Under the pieces are notes generated by a model. It saw only the letters and a list, made by a program, of their open reading frames with translations. It was not told where the DNA came from and did no database searches. From the NCBI RefSeq assembly GCF_014109725.1, contig NZ_CP058554.1, positions 5,135,076 to 5,199,075 of the forward strand: DNA of 64,000 nucleotides. The letters are read 5' to 3'. This document shows positions 34,309-42,749 of the stretch, one piece after another. Source of the DNA: Comamonas piscis. GTDB lineage: Bacteria; Pseudomonadota; Gammaproteobacteria; Burkholderiales; Burkholderiaceae_C. Every line of letters starts with the position of its first letter. Positions within the stretch are counted from its first letter, which is position 1. The translations under genes were made by a program, and so were the position numbers.

Positions 34309-35226
34309 ATGAGCAACATGAGCCCCCAGGATGTGAAGAGCGTGATGAGTTCCGGACTGCTGTCCTTCCCCATTACCGACTTTGATGCACAAGGCGACTT
34401 CAATGCCAAGGGCTATGCAGAGCGCCTGGAATGGCTGGCCCCGTTTGGCGCCAGCGCGCTGTTTGCCGCCGGCGGTACGGGTGAGTTCTTCTCGCTGACC
34501 GCGGACGAGTACCCCGCCATCATCAAGACCGCTGTGGACACCTGCAAAGGCAAGGTGCCGATCATTGCCGGTGCTGGCGGCCCGACCCGCTTTGCGATCC
34601 AGTGCGCCCAAGCCGCCGAAGCCGCTGGCGCCCACGGCATCCTGCTGATGCCCCACTACATGACCGAAGCCAGCCAGGAAGGCCTGGCCGCCCACGTCGA
34701 TGCTGTCTGCAAGAGCGTGAAGTTCGGCGTCATCATCTACAACCGTGGCGTGAGCCGCTTCACCCCCGAAACCGTTGCCAAGCTCTGCGAACGCAACCCC
34801 AACCTGGTGGGTTTCAAGGACGGCGTGGGCGACATCGAAGCCATGTCCGCCATGTACCTGACCATGGGTGACCGCCTGGCCTACCTGGGTGGCCTGCCGA
34901 CCGCCGAAGTCTATGCCGCTGCCTACAAGGCACTGGGCACGCCCGTGTACTCGTCGGCCGTGTTCAACTTCATCCCCAAGACGGCCATTCGCTTCTACGA
35001 AGCCGTGCGCACCGATGACCACGCCACCCAGCACCAGCTGCTCAAGGACTTCTTCATGCCTTACCTGAAGATCCGCAACCGCAGCGCTGGCTACGCCGTG
35101 TCCATCATCAAGGCCGGCGCCAAGCTGGTGGGCCACGATGCCGGTCCGGTGCGCGCACCGCTGGCCGACTTGCTGCCTGAAGAAGTCGACATGCTGGCAG
35201 CGCTGATCAAGAAGGTCGAAGCCTGA
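34309..35226 (+). CDS. kdgD: 5-dehydro-4-deoxyglucarate dehydratase
   Basis: It decarboxylates and dehydrates 5-keto-4-deoxy-glucarate to 2,5-dioxovalerate (2-oxoglutarate semialdehyde). The 305-aa DHDPS-family barrel has GGTGE at 55-59, Tyr144 (IIYNRGVSR) and the Schiff-base Lys170 (LVGFKDGVGD), the pattern of KdgD. Length is typical (about 303-314 aa). It is 51 bases after the Bug gene, and its substrate is made by both the garD and gudD products encoded on the other arm. Confidence 0.95.
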   Translation: MSNMSPQDVKSVMSSGLLSFPITDFDAQGDFNAKGYAERLEWLAPFGASALFAAGGTGEFFSLTADEYPAIIKTAVDTCKGKVPIIAGAGGPTRFAIQCAQAAEAAGAHGILLMPHYMTEASQEGLAAHVDAVCKSVKFGVIIYNRGVSRFTPETVAKLCERNPNLVGFKDGVGDIEAMSAMYLTMGDRLAYLGGLPTAEVYAAAYKALGTPVYSSAVFNFIPKTAIRFYEAVRTDDHATQHQLLKDFFMPYLKIRNRSAGYAVSIIKAGAKLVGHDAGPVRAPLADLLPEEVDMLAALIKKVEA

Positions 35227-35242
35227 TCGCCCTCGCCTAACC

Positions 35243-35285
35243 AGCCCGGCCACCATGAGCAGACACCTGCTTGTGGTGCCGGGCT
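35243..35285 (+). other. intercistronic hairpin after kdgD
   Basis: AGCCCGG (35243-35249) pairs with CCGGGCT (35279-35285), and CACCA with TGGTG inside, forming a long stem with one bulge. CTTTCC follows instead of a T-run, so it is a weak terminator or an mRNA-stabilising element between kdgD and the dehydrogenase gene. Confidence 0.6.
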
Positions 35286-35311
35286 CTTTCCGTTGAAAGC
35301 CCCCTCCCAAC

Positions 35312-36298
35312 ATGACTGCTACCCCACGCCCGCGCGTGCTGCAAATCGGCAAGATGCCGCTGCCCGCGCTTGATGCCGATCTGGCCCAGGAATTCGATAC
35401 TACCGTGCTGAGCGCACAAGCGGACCCGCAGCAGTTCCTGGCTGACCACGGTTCGGAATTCAGCTACCTGGTCACCTCGGCCAGCATGGGCGCATCGGCC
35501 TCAGTGATACAGGCCTTGCCGGCGCTGCGCGGCATCAGCAGTTTTGGCGTGGGTTTTGATGCGCTGGACCAGGACGCGATCCTGGCCCAATCGGCCCGCG
35601 TGGGCTACACCCCCGGCGTGCTGGACGACTGCGTGGCCGACCTGGCCTTTGCGCTGCTGCTGGACAGCGCCCGCCGCCTGGCAGCGGCCGACCGCTTTGT
35701 GCGCGCCGGCCTCTGGCCCACTGAGCGTTTTGGCGTTTACACCCGCGCATCGGGCAAGCGGCTGGGCATCTTGGGCATGGGCCGCATTGGCCGCCAGGTG
35801 GCCCGCCGCGCCAGCGGTTTTGACATGGAGGTGGCCTACCACAACCGCCGCCCGCTCAGCGATTCGCCGCACCGCTATATGGAGTCACTGCAGGCACTGG
35901 CCGAGTGGTGCGATTTTCTGGTCATCACCGCCGCTGGTGGTGACGACACCCGCCACCTGGTCAATGCCAAAGTGCTGCAAGCGCTGGGCCCCAAAGGCTT
36001 TTTGATCAATGTGGCGCGTGGCAGCGTGGTCGATGAAGCGGCGCTGCTGGATGCGCTGCAACACCAGCGCATTGCCGGCGCCGGCCTCGATGTGTTCGAG
36101 GACGAACCCCGCCCCCTGCCCGGCCTGCTGCAGCAAGACAACGTGGTGCTGGCCCCGCATATCGCCAGCGGTACGCAGGAGACGCGCCGCGCGATGGCCG
36201 ACTTGGTGCTGGCCAACCTGCGCAGCCTGATCGCCGATGGCCAGCCGCTGCAGGAAGTGCCCTGGTCCCAGGCGGCGGCACAGGCCCGCGCTGCCTGA
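35312..36298 (+). CDS. D-2-hydroxyacid dehydrogenase (NAD(P)-dependent)
   Basis: The 328-aa protein of the D-isomer 2-hydroxyacid dehydrogenase family has the nucleotide motif GMGRIG (155-160), catalytic Arg236 (NVARGSVVDE), Glu263 (DVFEDEP) and His283 (LAPHIASGT). It resembles glyoxylate/hydroxypyruvate reductases. Arg at 179-180 (YHNRR) after the second strand hints at NADPH use. It lies between kdgD and the dioxovalerate dehydrogenase, yet no step of the pathway needs it. It may reduce a 2-keto acid side product or handle tartronate- or glycerate-type intermediates. Confidence 0.9.
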   Translation: MTATPRPRVLQIGKMPLPALDADLAQEFDTTVLSAQADPQQFLADHGSEFSYLVTSASMGASASVIQALPALRGISSFGVGFDALDQDAILAQSARVGYTPGVLDDCVADLAFALLLDSARRLAAADRFVRAGLWPTERFGVYTRASGKRLGILGMGRIGRQVARRASGFDMEVAYHNRRPLSDSPHRYMESLQALAEWCDFLVITAAGGDDTRHLVNAKVLQALGPKGFLINVARGSVVDEAALLDALQHQRIAGAGLDVFEDEPRPLPGLLQQDNVVLAPHIASGTQETRRAMADLVLANLRSLIADGQPLQEVPWSQAAAQARAA

Positions 36299-36355
36299 GC
36301 GCCCCCTCATTACCTAACCAACTTTTAGACCAGGCCCAACCCGCTTGGCAAGCTT

Positions 36356-37804
36356 ATGACCGCACACAACAACCTGATTAACGGCAGCTGGACACCCGGC
36401 AAGACCACCTCCCCCAACACCAACCCCAGCGACCTGTCCGACGTGATCGGCCAGTATGCGCAAGGCGATGCCAGCGATGTGGATGCAGCGGTGGCAGCAG
36501 CCATGGCGGCCTTCCCGGCCTGGAGCGTCTCGGGCATCCAGGCGCGCCATGATGCGCTGGACAAGATCGGCAACGAAATCCTGGCACGCAAGGAAGAGCT
36601 GGGCGACCTGCTGGCCCGCGAAGAAGGTAAGACCCGGCCCGAGGCGATTGGCGAAGTGGCCCGCGCCGGCCAGATCTTCAAGTTCTTTGCCGGCGAATGC
36701 CTGCGCCTGGCCGGTGAGAGCCTGCCATCGGTGCGCCCCGGCATTGGCGTGGAGATCACCCGCGAGCCCGTCGGTGTGGTCGGTCTGATCACGCCCTGGA
36801 ACTTCCCCATCGCGATTCCAGCCTGGAAGATCGCACCCGCGCTGGCCTTTGGCAACTGCGTGGTGATCAAGCCCGCCGACCTGGTGCCAGGCAGTGCCTG
36901 GGCGCTGGCCGACATCATCCACCGCAGCGGCATCCCTGCTGGTGTCTTCAACCTGGTGATGGGCCGGGGCCGCATCATTGGCGATGCGCTGGTGCAGCAC
37001 CCCGATGTGGCCGCGATCAGCTTTACCGGCTCGGTCGGTGTGGGCCGGGGCATTGCCGAGGCCTGCGTGAAATCGGGCAAAAAGGTGCAGCTGGAGATGG
37101 GTGGCAAGAACCCGCAGGTAGTGCTGGACGATGCCGACCTGGCCCAGGCGGTGGAGCTGTCGGCCCAGAGCTGCTTTTACTCGACCGGCCAGCGCTGCAC
37201 CGCATCGAGCCGCCTGATCGTCACCGACAAGATCTACCCCGCCTTTGTGCAGGCGCTGCAAGAGCGCATGGCCAAGATCAAGGTCGGCGATGCGCGCGCC
37301 GCCGGCACCGATATCGGCCCCGTGGTGAGCCAGGCCCAGCTGGAGCAGGACCTGAGCTATGTGGAAATCGCCCAAGCCGAAGGCGCCGTGCTGGCAACGG
37401 GTGGCAGCCGCATTGCCTGCCACACCGGCAGCGGCAAGGAAGGTTTCTTCATGCAGCCCGCCTTGTTGGTGGACAGCACACCCCAGATGCGCATCAACCG
37501 CGAAGAGGTGTTCGGCCCCGTCGCCAGCGTGATCCGCGTGCAGGACTATGAAGAAGCGCTGGCGGTTGCCAACGACACCGCCTTTGGCCTGTCGGCCGGC
37601 ATTGCCACCACCAGCCTGAAGTACGCGACCCACTTCAAGCGCCATGCCCAAGCCGGCATGGTGATGGTGAACCTGCCCACCGCGGGTGTGGACTACCATG
37701 TGCCGTTCGGCGGCCGCAAGGGCTCCAGCTACGGCCCGCGCGAGCAAGGCCGCTATGCGCAGGAGTTCTACACCACGGTGAAGACGGCTTACACGCTGGC
37801 TTAA
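36356..37804 (+). CDS. 2,5-dioxovalerate (2-oxoglutarate semialdehyde) dehydrogenase
   Basis: It oxidises 2-oxoglutarate semialdehyde to 2-oxoglutarate, feeding the TCA cycle. The 482-aa aldehyde dehydrogenase has oxyanion Asn149 (TPWNFP), FTGS at 223-226, general base Glu247 (LEMGGKN) and nucleophile Cys281 (TGQRCTASS). Substrate is assigned from context: it closes the operon after kdgD. Sequence alone would permit succinate-semialdehyde or related aldehydes. The C-terminal SSYGPREQG is common in this subgroup. Confidence 0.88.
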   Translation: MTAHNNLINGSWTPGKTTSPNTNPSDLSDVIGQYAQGDASDVDAAVAAAMAAFPAWSVSGIQARHDALDKIGNEILARKEELGDLLAREEGKTRPEAIGEVARAGQIFKFFAGECLRLAGESLPSVRPGIGVEITREPVGVVGLITPWNFPIAIPAWKIAPALAFGNCVVIKPADLVPGSAWALADIIHRSGIPAGVFNLVMGRGRIIGDALVQHPDVAAISFTGSVGVGRGIAEACVKSGKKVQLEMGGKNPQVVLDDADLAQAVELSAQSCFYSTGQRCTASSRLIVTDKIYPAFVQALQERMAKIKVGDARAAGTDIGPVVSQAQLEQDLSYVEIAQAEGAVLATGGSRIACHTGSGKEGFFMQPALLVDSTPQMRINREEVFGPVASVIRVQDYEEALAVANDTAFGLSAGIATTSLKYATHFKRHAQAGMVMVNLPTAGVDYHVPFGGRKGSSYGPREQGRYAQEFYTTVKTAYTLA

Positions 37805-37911
37805 ACGCTGCGCCAGCACCAGGCACCTTGCGGGCATCCGGTGGCCCTCCACCCGATGCCCGCGCAGTACTTGGTCGCTCTCAGGTAATACGCTTGGCGG
37901 AAAATGGCAGG

Positions 37912-38886
37912 ATGAAACTTCTGCCCGACCTTTCGCTGCCGGTATCTGCCGACATCAACGATCCCCAGCCCCTCATCCTCTACCACGGCCGCAACTGCCC
38001 CGATGGCTATGGCGCGGCGCTGGCGGCCTGGCTGTTTTTCTCCGGCAACGCAGAGTTTCGCGGCCTGGACCATGGCGAAATCCAGACCGTGGACGACCTG
38101 GGGCCGCTCACCGGCCGCACGATCTACATCCTCGACTTTGCCTTTGGCCCCGAGTTGCTGCGCGCCATTGAGGCCCAGGCCCACAAGCTGGTGCTGCTGG
38201 ACCACCACAAGAGCGCGGCCGAGAAGCTCAACGGCTACCAATGCACCTGCGGCGTGGTGCATTTCGACATGAACAAGTCCGGCGCGCGCCTGGCCTGGGA
38301 GTTCTTCTTCCCCCAAAACCCGATCCCCGCGCTGGTGCTGCACATTGAAGACCGCGACATCTGGCGCTGGCAGTACCCCGAGAGCGGTGCCTTCCTGGCC
38401 GCACTGGACATGGAGCCGCGCAGCTTTGAGCGCTGGGCCGAGATTGCGGCCTTCAGCCCCGAGCAGCTGAGCGCCTTCATGGCCCGTGGCGGTGCGATGG
38501 ACGAGAAATACCTCAAGCTCTGCAGCGACATCGCCGAAGGCGCGCAGCCGCTGGTGTTCAACGGCGTGGCCGGCCTGATGGTCAATGCGCCGGGCATGTT
38601 CCACAGCCAAGTGGGCGATATCCTCGCCAAGCAAAGCGGCACCTTTGCGCTGATGTGGAGCGCCAGCCCCAAGGGCGCCAAATGCGGCCTGCGCTCGCGC
38701 TCGGACTTCAACTGCATCCCGCTGGCCGAAAGCATGGGCGGCGGCGGCCATGCCCAGGCCTGCGGGTTCCGCATGGGGGTGGACCGCCTGCCCGAACTGC
38801 TGGCAGGCAGCCTGACCGCCCGCCCGGAAGATGCATTGCCACCACCGCGCCCTGCGCCAGCCCCGGCGCCCACTGAGACGCCATGA
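37912..38886 (+). CDS. DHH/DHHA1 phosphoesterase family protein
   Basis: The 324-aa protein has the DHH motif set: HGRNCPDGYGAALAAW (motif I), ILDFAF (motif II), LLDHHKSA (motif III, metal-binding HH), HIEDRDIWRW (motif IV) and the C-terminal DHHA1 GGGGHAQACGFR. Relatives are phosphodiesterases on small nucleotides, oligoribonucleotides or polyphosphate-like substrates; the exact one is unknown. The last 25 residues are Pro/Ala-rich. The ATG at 37912 is chosen because motifs start shortly after; the frame is open further upstream without family sequence. It overlaps the next gene by four bases. Confidence 0.85.
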   Translation: MKLLPDLSLPVSADINDPQPLILYHGRNCPDGYGAALAAWLFFSGNAEFRGLDHGEIQTVDDLGPLTGRTIYILDFAFGPELLRAIEAQAHKLVLLDHHKSAAEKLNGYQCTCGVVHFDMNKSGARLAWEFFFPQNPIPALVLHIEDRDIWRWQYPESGAFLAALDMEPRSFERWAEIAAFSPEQLSAFMARGGAMDEKYLKLCSDIAEGAQPLVFNGVAGLMVNAPGMFHSQVGDILAKQSGTFALMWSASPKGAKCGLRSRSDFNCIPLAESMGGGGHAQACGFRMGVDRLPELLAGSLTARPEDALPPPRPAPAPAPTETP

Positions 38887-39125
38887 TGCCTGCAGGCACG
38901 GCCTCGGGCACGGACAGCGACACCTGGGAGCAGCAATGCCCCCTGTGCGGCCAGAGCAATGGCTGCGCGGTGGCCCAGGGCCTGCCCGCTGCCCAGTGCT
39001 GGTGCATGACCGCCGAGATCGATCCCCAGGCCTTGCAGCGCCTGGCGCCTGCCGAGCGGGGCCAGCGCTGCATCTGCCCGGCCTGCGGGCGCGCAGAGCC
39101 GGCCCAACCCAACCCGGGTGACTGA
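38883..39125 (+). CDS. cysteine-rich CWC family protein
   Basis: The 80-aa protein contains eight cysteines, arranged CPLC-x5-C, CWC and CICPAC, likely to bind zinc or iron. The family is named for its CWC motif; its function is unknown. The ATG (38883) overlaps the preceding stop by four bases (ATGA), tying it to the DHH phosphoesterase gene. Confidence 0.83.
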   Translation: MMPAGTASGTDSDTWEQQCPLCGQSNGCAVAQGLPAAQCWCMTAEIDPQALQRLAPAERGQRCICPACGRAEPAQPNPGD

Positions 39126-39214
39126 CAAGCAGCACCGGAGCGGCGCATCATGACCACTGGGCGCCCCGTGCCACTCGCACCCGCACCGGCACCCGAACCC
39201 GCACAGCCATCGCC

Positions 39215-40684
39215 ATGCCGATAAAACACCACAATTCCCAGGAGCTGCGCAGCCTCTACGGCGAGCGCTTTCGCTGGTACCTGCTGTTCAGCGTGATGGT
39301 GGGCACGATGGCGTCGATCATCTCCTCGACCATCTTCAACGTCGCCATTCCCGCGATGAGCCAGCACTTTCAGCTGGGTCAATCGCGCGCGCAATGGGTG
39401 ACCTCGTCCTTCATGGTGGCCACGACGGTGGCGATGCTGACCACCCCCTGGCTGCTGTCGCGCTATGGCTACCGCAACACCTACCTGGGCGCTGTGCTGC
39501 TGCTGATGCTGGGGGGCATTGGCGGGGGCTTTAGCAGCGACTACAACCTGGTGCTGGTGGCGCGCGTGGTTGAGGGCCTGGCGGCCGGCGTGATCCAGCC
39601 GATTCCGGCCATCATCATCCTGCATGCCTTTGCCTCGCATGAGCAGGGCCGCGCCAATGGCCTGTTTGGCATGGGCATTGTGCTGGCGCCCGCCATCGGC
39701 CCCAGCGTGGGCGGCCTGCTGGTGGACTGGATGGGCTGGCGTTCGGTGTTCTTTATGGTGGTGCCGCTGTGCCTGGCCTCGGTCTGGCTGGGACTGAAGT
39801 TTGTGCCCGTCAATGCGCCCGGCGGCGCGGCGGCCGATCGCCATGGCAAAAGCCTGGACTGGCTGGGCCTGGCCATTGCCACCACCGGCACCGTCTGCCT
39901 GCTCAATGGCCTGGTGGCACTGCACGGCACCGGCTGGCAGCAAAGCGCCGTACTGCTGGGTATTGCGCTGGTCTGCTTGCCGGTCTTCATCGCCTGGCAA
40001 CGCCATCTGCTGGCCCGGGGCGGCAAGCCGCTGATGGACCTGCGCCTGTTTGCCAGCAAGCCTTTTGCGGCCGGCTGCATTGTGGCCTTTATCTATGGGG
40101 TGGCCTTGTTTGGCTCCACCTACCTGCTGCCGGTGTTCATGCAGCTGGGGCTGTCGTATTCGGCATCTGTCGTGGGCACCACCATGCTGCCCGCCGGCCT
40201 GGTGCTGGGTGGCATCATCGCGCTGGCCGGCCGCATGGCCGACCGCACCCCCGTACACTGGCTGGTGATCGGCGGGCTGTCCTTGCTGGCGCTGTCCTTT
40301 GTGCTGACCGGCGTGCTGCAACCGGGCTCGTCCCTGTGGCTGTTGGTGGGCTATACGGTGCTGGGCCGCATCGGCCTGGGCTTTATCCTGCCCTCGCTCA
40401 CCCTGGGCAGCATGCGCAGCCTGGACCGCAGCCTCATCTCGCAGGGGTCGAGCAGCTTCAGCTTTCTGCGCATGCTGGGCGGCGCAGCCGGGGTCAGCCT
40501 CTGCGGTATCTTTTTGGAGTGGCGCGTCGCCTTCTATGCCAACCAGTCCCCCGCCATTGACATTGCGCTGGCCGAGCGGGTGGCGGGCTTTCGCGATACC
40601 TTTTTGATGCTGGCGGTGGTCTGTGTGCTGGCCGGCATTGCCGCACGCCAGCTGCAGCCGCGTACCGCCACCACTTCGCCATAA
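39215..40684 (+). CDS. DHA2-type MFS drug exporter
   Basis: The 489-aa inner-membrane protein has about 14 hydrophobic segments, the count expected for DHA2/EmrB proton antiporters. Family sequences are seen: FNVAIPAMSQHFQLGQSRAQWVTSSF near the N-terminus, RVVEGLAAGVIQPIPAI, and GIVLAPAIGPSVGGLLVDWMGWRSVFF (motif C of antiporters). The N-terminal 20 residues are hydrophilic. No membrane fusion protein (EmrA) is adjacent, and substrate is unknown. A long frame on the opposite strand is an echo of codon bias. Confidence 0.92.
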   Translation: MPIKHHNSQELRSLYGERFRWYLLFSVMVGTMASIISSTIFNVAIPAMSQHFQLGQSRAQWVTSSFMVATTVAMLTTPWLLSRYGYRNTYLGAVLLLMLGGIGGGFSSDYNLVLVARVVEGLAAGVIQPIPAIIILHAFASHEQGRANGLFGMGIVLAPAIGPSVGGLLVDWMGWRSVFFMVVPLCLASVWLGLKFVPVNAPGGAAADRHGKSLDWLGLAIATTGTVCLLNGLVALHGTGWQQSAVLLGIALVCLPVFIAWQRHLLARGGKPLMDLRLFASKPFAAGCIVAFIYGVALFGSTYLLPVFMQLGLSYSASVVGTTMLPAGLVLGGIIALAGRMADRTPVHWLVIGGLSLLALSFVLTGVLQPGSSLWLLVGYTVLGRIGLGFILPSLTLGSMRSLDRSLISQGSSSFSFLRMLGGAAGVSLCGIFLEWRVAFYANQSPAIDIALAERVAGFRDTFLMLAVVCVLAGIAARQLQPRTATTSP

Positions 40685-40740
40685 CGCTGGAGCGAATGGT
40701 CTACACTGGGCCATCCAAGGGTTTTCAAAGAGTTTTTGCC

Positions 40741-41508
40741 ATGTGCCAACTGCTGGGGATGAACTGCAACACCCCCACCGACATCAATTTCAGCTTCAGC
40801 GGCTTTTCGCAGCGGGCCGGCAATACCGACCACCACAGCGATGGCTGGGGCATTGCCTTTTTTGAAGAAGGCGGGCTGCGCCTGCTGGTGGACCACCAGC
40901 CGGCCGTGCAATCGCCGGTGGCCGAGCTGGTGCGGCGCTACCCCATCCACAGCCGCAATGTGATTGCGCATATCCGCAAGGCCACCCAGGGCCAGGTGCT
41001 ACTGCAAAACTGCCACCCCTTTGTGCGTGAGCTCTGGGGCAAGAACTGGGTGTTTGCCCACAACGGCGACCTCAAGGACTTCCGACCGCGCCTGCACAGC
41101 CACTTTCACCCGGTGGGCGGCACCGACAGCGAGCATGTGTTTTGCTGGCTGATGCAGGAGCTGTGGAAATCCCATGCCGGCACGCCCAGCATTGCCGAGC
41201 TGACCCACACCTTGCGCGAGCTGGCCGCGCACATTGCGCCACACGGCACCTTCAACTTTCTGCTCTCCAACGGCGATGCGCTCTGGGCGCATGCCAATAC
41301 CTTCCTGTGCTACACCGAGCGCGCCCACCCTTTCGCCCAAGCGCAGCTGAGTGACGAGGACCTGAGCATCGACTTCGCCACCTGCACCACGCCGCAGGAC
41401 CGGGTGGCCGTGGTGGTGACCGCGCCGCTGACCACCAACGAGCAGTGGACCACGTTCGCGCCCGGTGAGCTGATGGTGTTTGCCGACGGTCGGCGCCTGC
41501 CGCTGTAA
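40741..41508 (+). CDS. class II glutamine amidotransferase (YafJ-like)
   Basis: The 255-aa Ntn-hydrolase-type amidotransferase has the nucleophile Cys2 exposed after Met1 (MCQLLGMN), which decides the ATG at 40741. Gln-binding parts are HHSDGWGIAF, HIRKATQG, and FAHNGDLKDF; GGTDSEHVFCW is also conserved. The acceptor domain is missing, as in E. coli YafJ, so the amide acceptor is unknown. It stands alone after the MFS gene and has a terminator right after the stop. Confidence 0.92.
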   Translation: MCQLLGMNCNTPTDINFSFSGFSQRAGNTDHHSDGWGIAFFEEGGLRLLVDHQPAVQSPVAELVRRYPIHSRNVIAHIRKATQGQVLLQNCHPFVRELWGKNWVFAHNGDLKDFRPRLHSHFHPVGGTDSEHVFCWLMQELWKSHAGTPSIAELTHTLRELAAHIAPHGTFNFLLSNGDALWAHANTFLCYTERAHPFAQAQLSDEDLSIDFATCTTPQDRVAVVVTAPLTTNEQWTTFAPGELMVFADGRRLPL

Positions 41509-41513
41509 ACAAC

Positions 41514-41534
41514 AAACCCGGCAATGCCGGGTTT
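41514..41534. terminator. terminator between amidotransferase and acyl-CoA dehydrogenase genes
   Basis: A 9-bp stem (41514-41522 with 41526-41534, loop AAT) lies between convergent genes with short A/T flanks on both sides. It likely serves both directions. Confidence 0.7.
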
Positions 41535-41561
41535 GGTTTATCTGAGCCTGCGCAAAGGCCT

Positions 41562-42692
41562 TCAGGCCAGCGCGCGCGTGATCAGAATCTTCTGCACATC
41601 GCTGGTGCCTTCATAGATCTGGCAGACCCGCACATCGCGGTAGATGCGCTCCACCGGGAAATCATTGACGACACCGTAGCCGCCGAGGGTCTGGATGGCG
41701 GCGCTGCAGACGCGCTCGGCCATCTCGCTGGCGAACAGCTTGGCCATGGCCGCTTCCTTGAGGCAGGGCTGGCCGGCATCGCGCAGGCTGGCGGCATGCC
41801 AGATCAGCTGGCGCGCGGCCTCGATCTGTGTCGCGCATTCGGCCAGGCGAAAGCCGACAGCCTGGTGGTTGATGATGGCGGTGCCAAAGCTCTCGCGCTC
41901 CTTGGCATATTGCAGGGCCACCTCAAACGCGCTGCGGGCCATGCCGACGCTTTGGGCTGCAATGCCGATGCGCCCGCCTTCGAGCGCACCCAGTGCAATC
42001 TTGTAGCCCTCGCCTTCGGCACCGATCAGGTTCTCGGCCGGGATCACGCAGTTCTCAAAATTGATCTGCGCGGTATCGCTGCTGTGCTGGCCGAGTTTGT
42101 CCTCCAGCCGCGCGACCTGGTAGCCGGGGTTGTCGGTGGGCACGATAAAGGCGCTCATGCCCTTTTTACCGGCGCCCTTGTCGGTCACCGCAATCACAAT
42201 TGCCATCTGCCCGTTCTTGCCGCTGGTGATGAACTGCTTGACGCCATTGATCACATAGGCGTCGCCCTGCTTGGTAGCGGTGGTGCGCAGCGCGCTGGCA
42301 TCCGAGCCGACATGCGGCTCGGTCAGGCAGAAAGCACCCAGCATCTCACCCCTTGCCAACGGGGCCAGCCATTGCTTTTTCTGCGCATCGCTGCCGTAGC
42401 GCATCAGGATGGCATTGACGGGGCAGTTGGTCACGCTGATGGCGGTGCTGGTGCCGCCGTCGCCGGCAGCGATCTCTTCGAGCACCAAGGCCAGGCTGAT
42501 GTAGTCCAGCCCGGCGCCACCCAGCGCATCGGGCACGCAGATGCCGTAGGCGCCCAGCTGGGCCAGGCCCTGGTGGGCTGCCTTGGGGAAGACATGGTCG
42601 CGGTCCCACTGCGCGGCGTGTGGCCACAGCTCGGCCTGGGCAAATTCACGCACCGCATCGCGGATCATGGTCTGGTCGTCGTTCAAAAGCAT
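41562..42692 (-). CDS. acyl-CoA dehydrogenase
   Basis: The 376-aa FAD enzyme oxidises acyl-CoA to 2-enoyl-CoA, passing electrons to ETF. Landmarks are FCLTEPHVGSDASAL, FITSGKNGQM, GGRIGIAAQSVGMA, TLGGYGVV, and QIYEGTSDVQ with the catalytic Glu (about 364). This is the short/branched-chain (SBCAD/butyryl) type; chain specificity is not readable. It ends the minus run and is separated from the SDR gene by about 57 bases. Confidence 0.92.
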   Translation of the reverse strand: MLLNDDQTMIRDAVREFAQAELWPHAAQWDRDHVFPKAAHQGLAQLGAYGICVPDALGGAGLDYISLALVLEEIAAGDGGTSTAISVTNCPVNAILMRYGSDAQKKQWLAPLARGEMLGAFCLTEPHVGSDASALRTTATKQGDAYVINGVKQFITSGKNGQMAIVIAVTDKGAGKKGMSAFIVPTDNPGYQVARLEDKLGQHSSDTAQINFENCVIPAENLIGAEGEGYKIALGALEGGRIGIAAQSVGMARSAFEVALQYAKERESFGTAIINHQAVGFRLAECATQIEAARQLIWHAASLRDAGQPCLKEAAMAKLFASEMAERVCSAAIQTLGGYGVVNDFPVERIYRDVRVCQIYEGTSDVQKILITRALA

Positions 42693-42749
42693 GGGCTGGT
42701 CTCCGGATTTTTTGTTCTGTCGCTGTCGGGTTGGCGCGCGTTGGCCGCC

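Noticed and set aside
33337..35352. A 671-codon minus-strand frame opposite the second Bug gene and kdgD
   Set aside because: Antisense to two genes with intact motifs; composition typical of a shadow frame.
38708..40714. A 668-codon frame on the minus strand opposite the MFS exporter
   Set aside because: Gln/His/Ala-rich antisense product with no membrane or domain pattern; the plus-strand frame has clear exporter helices.
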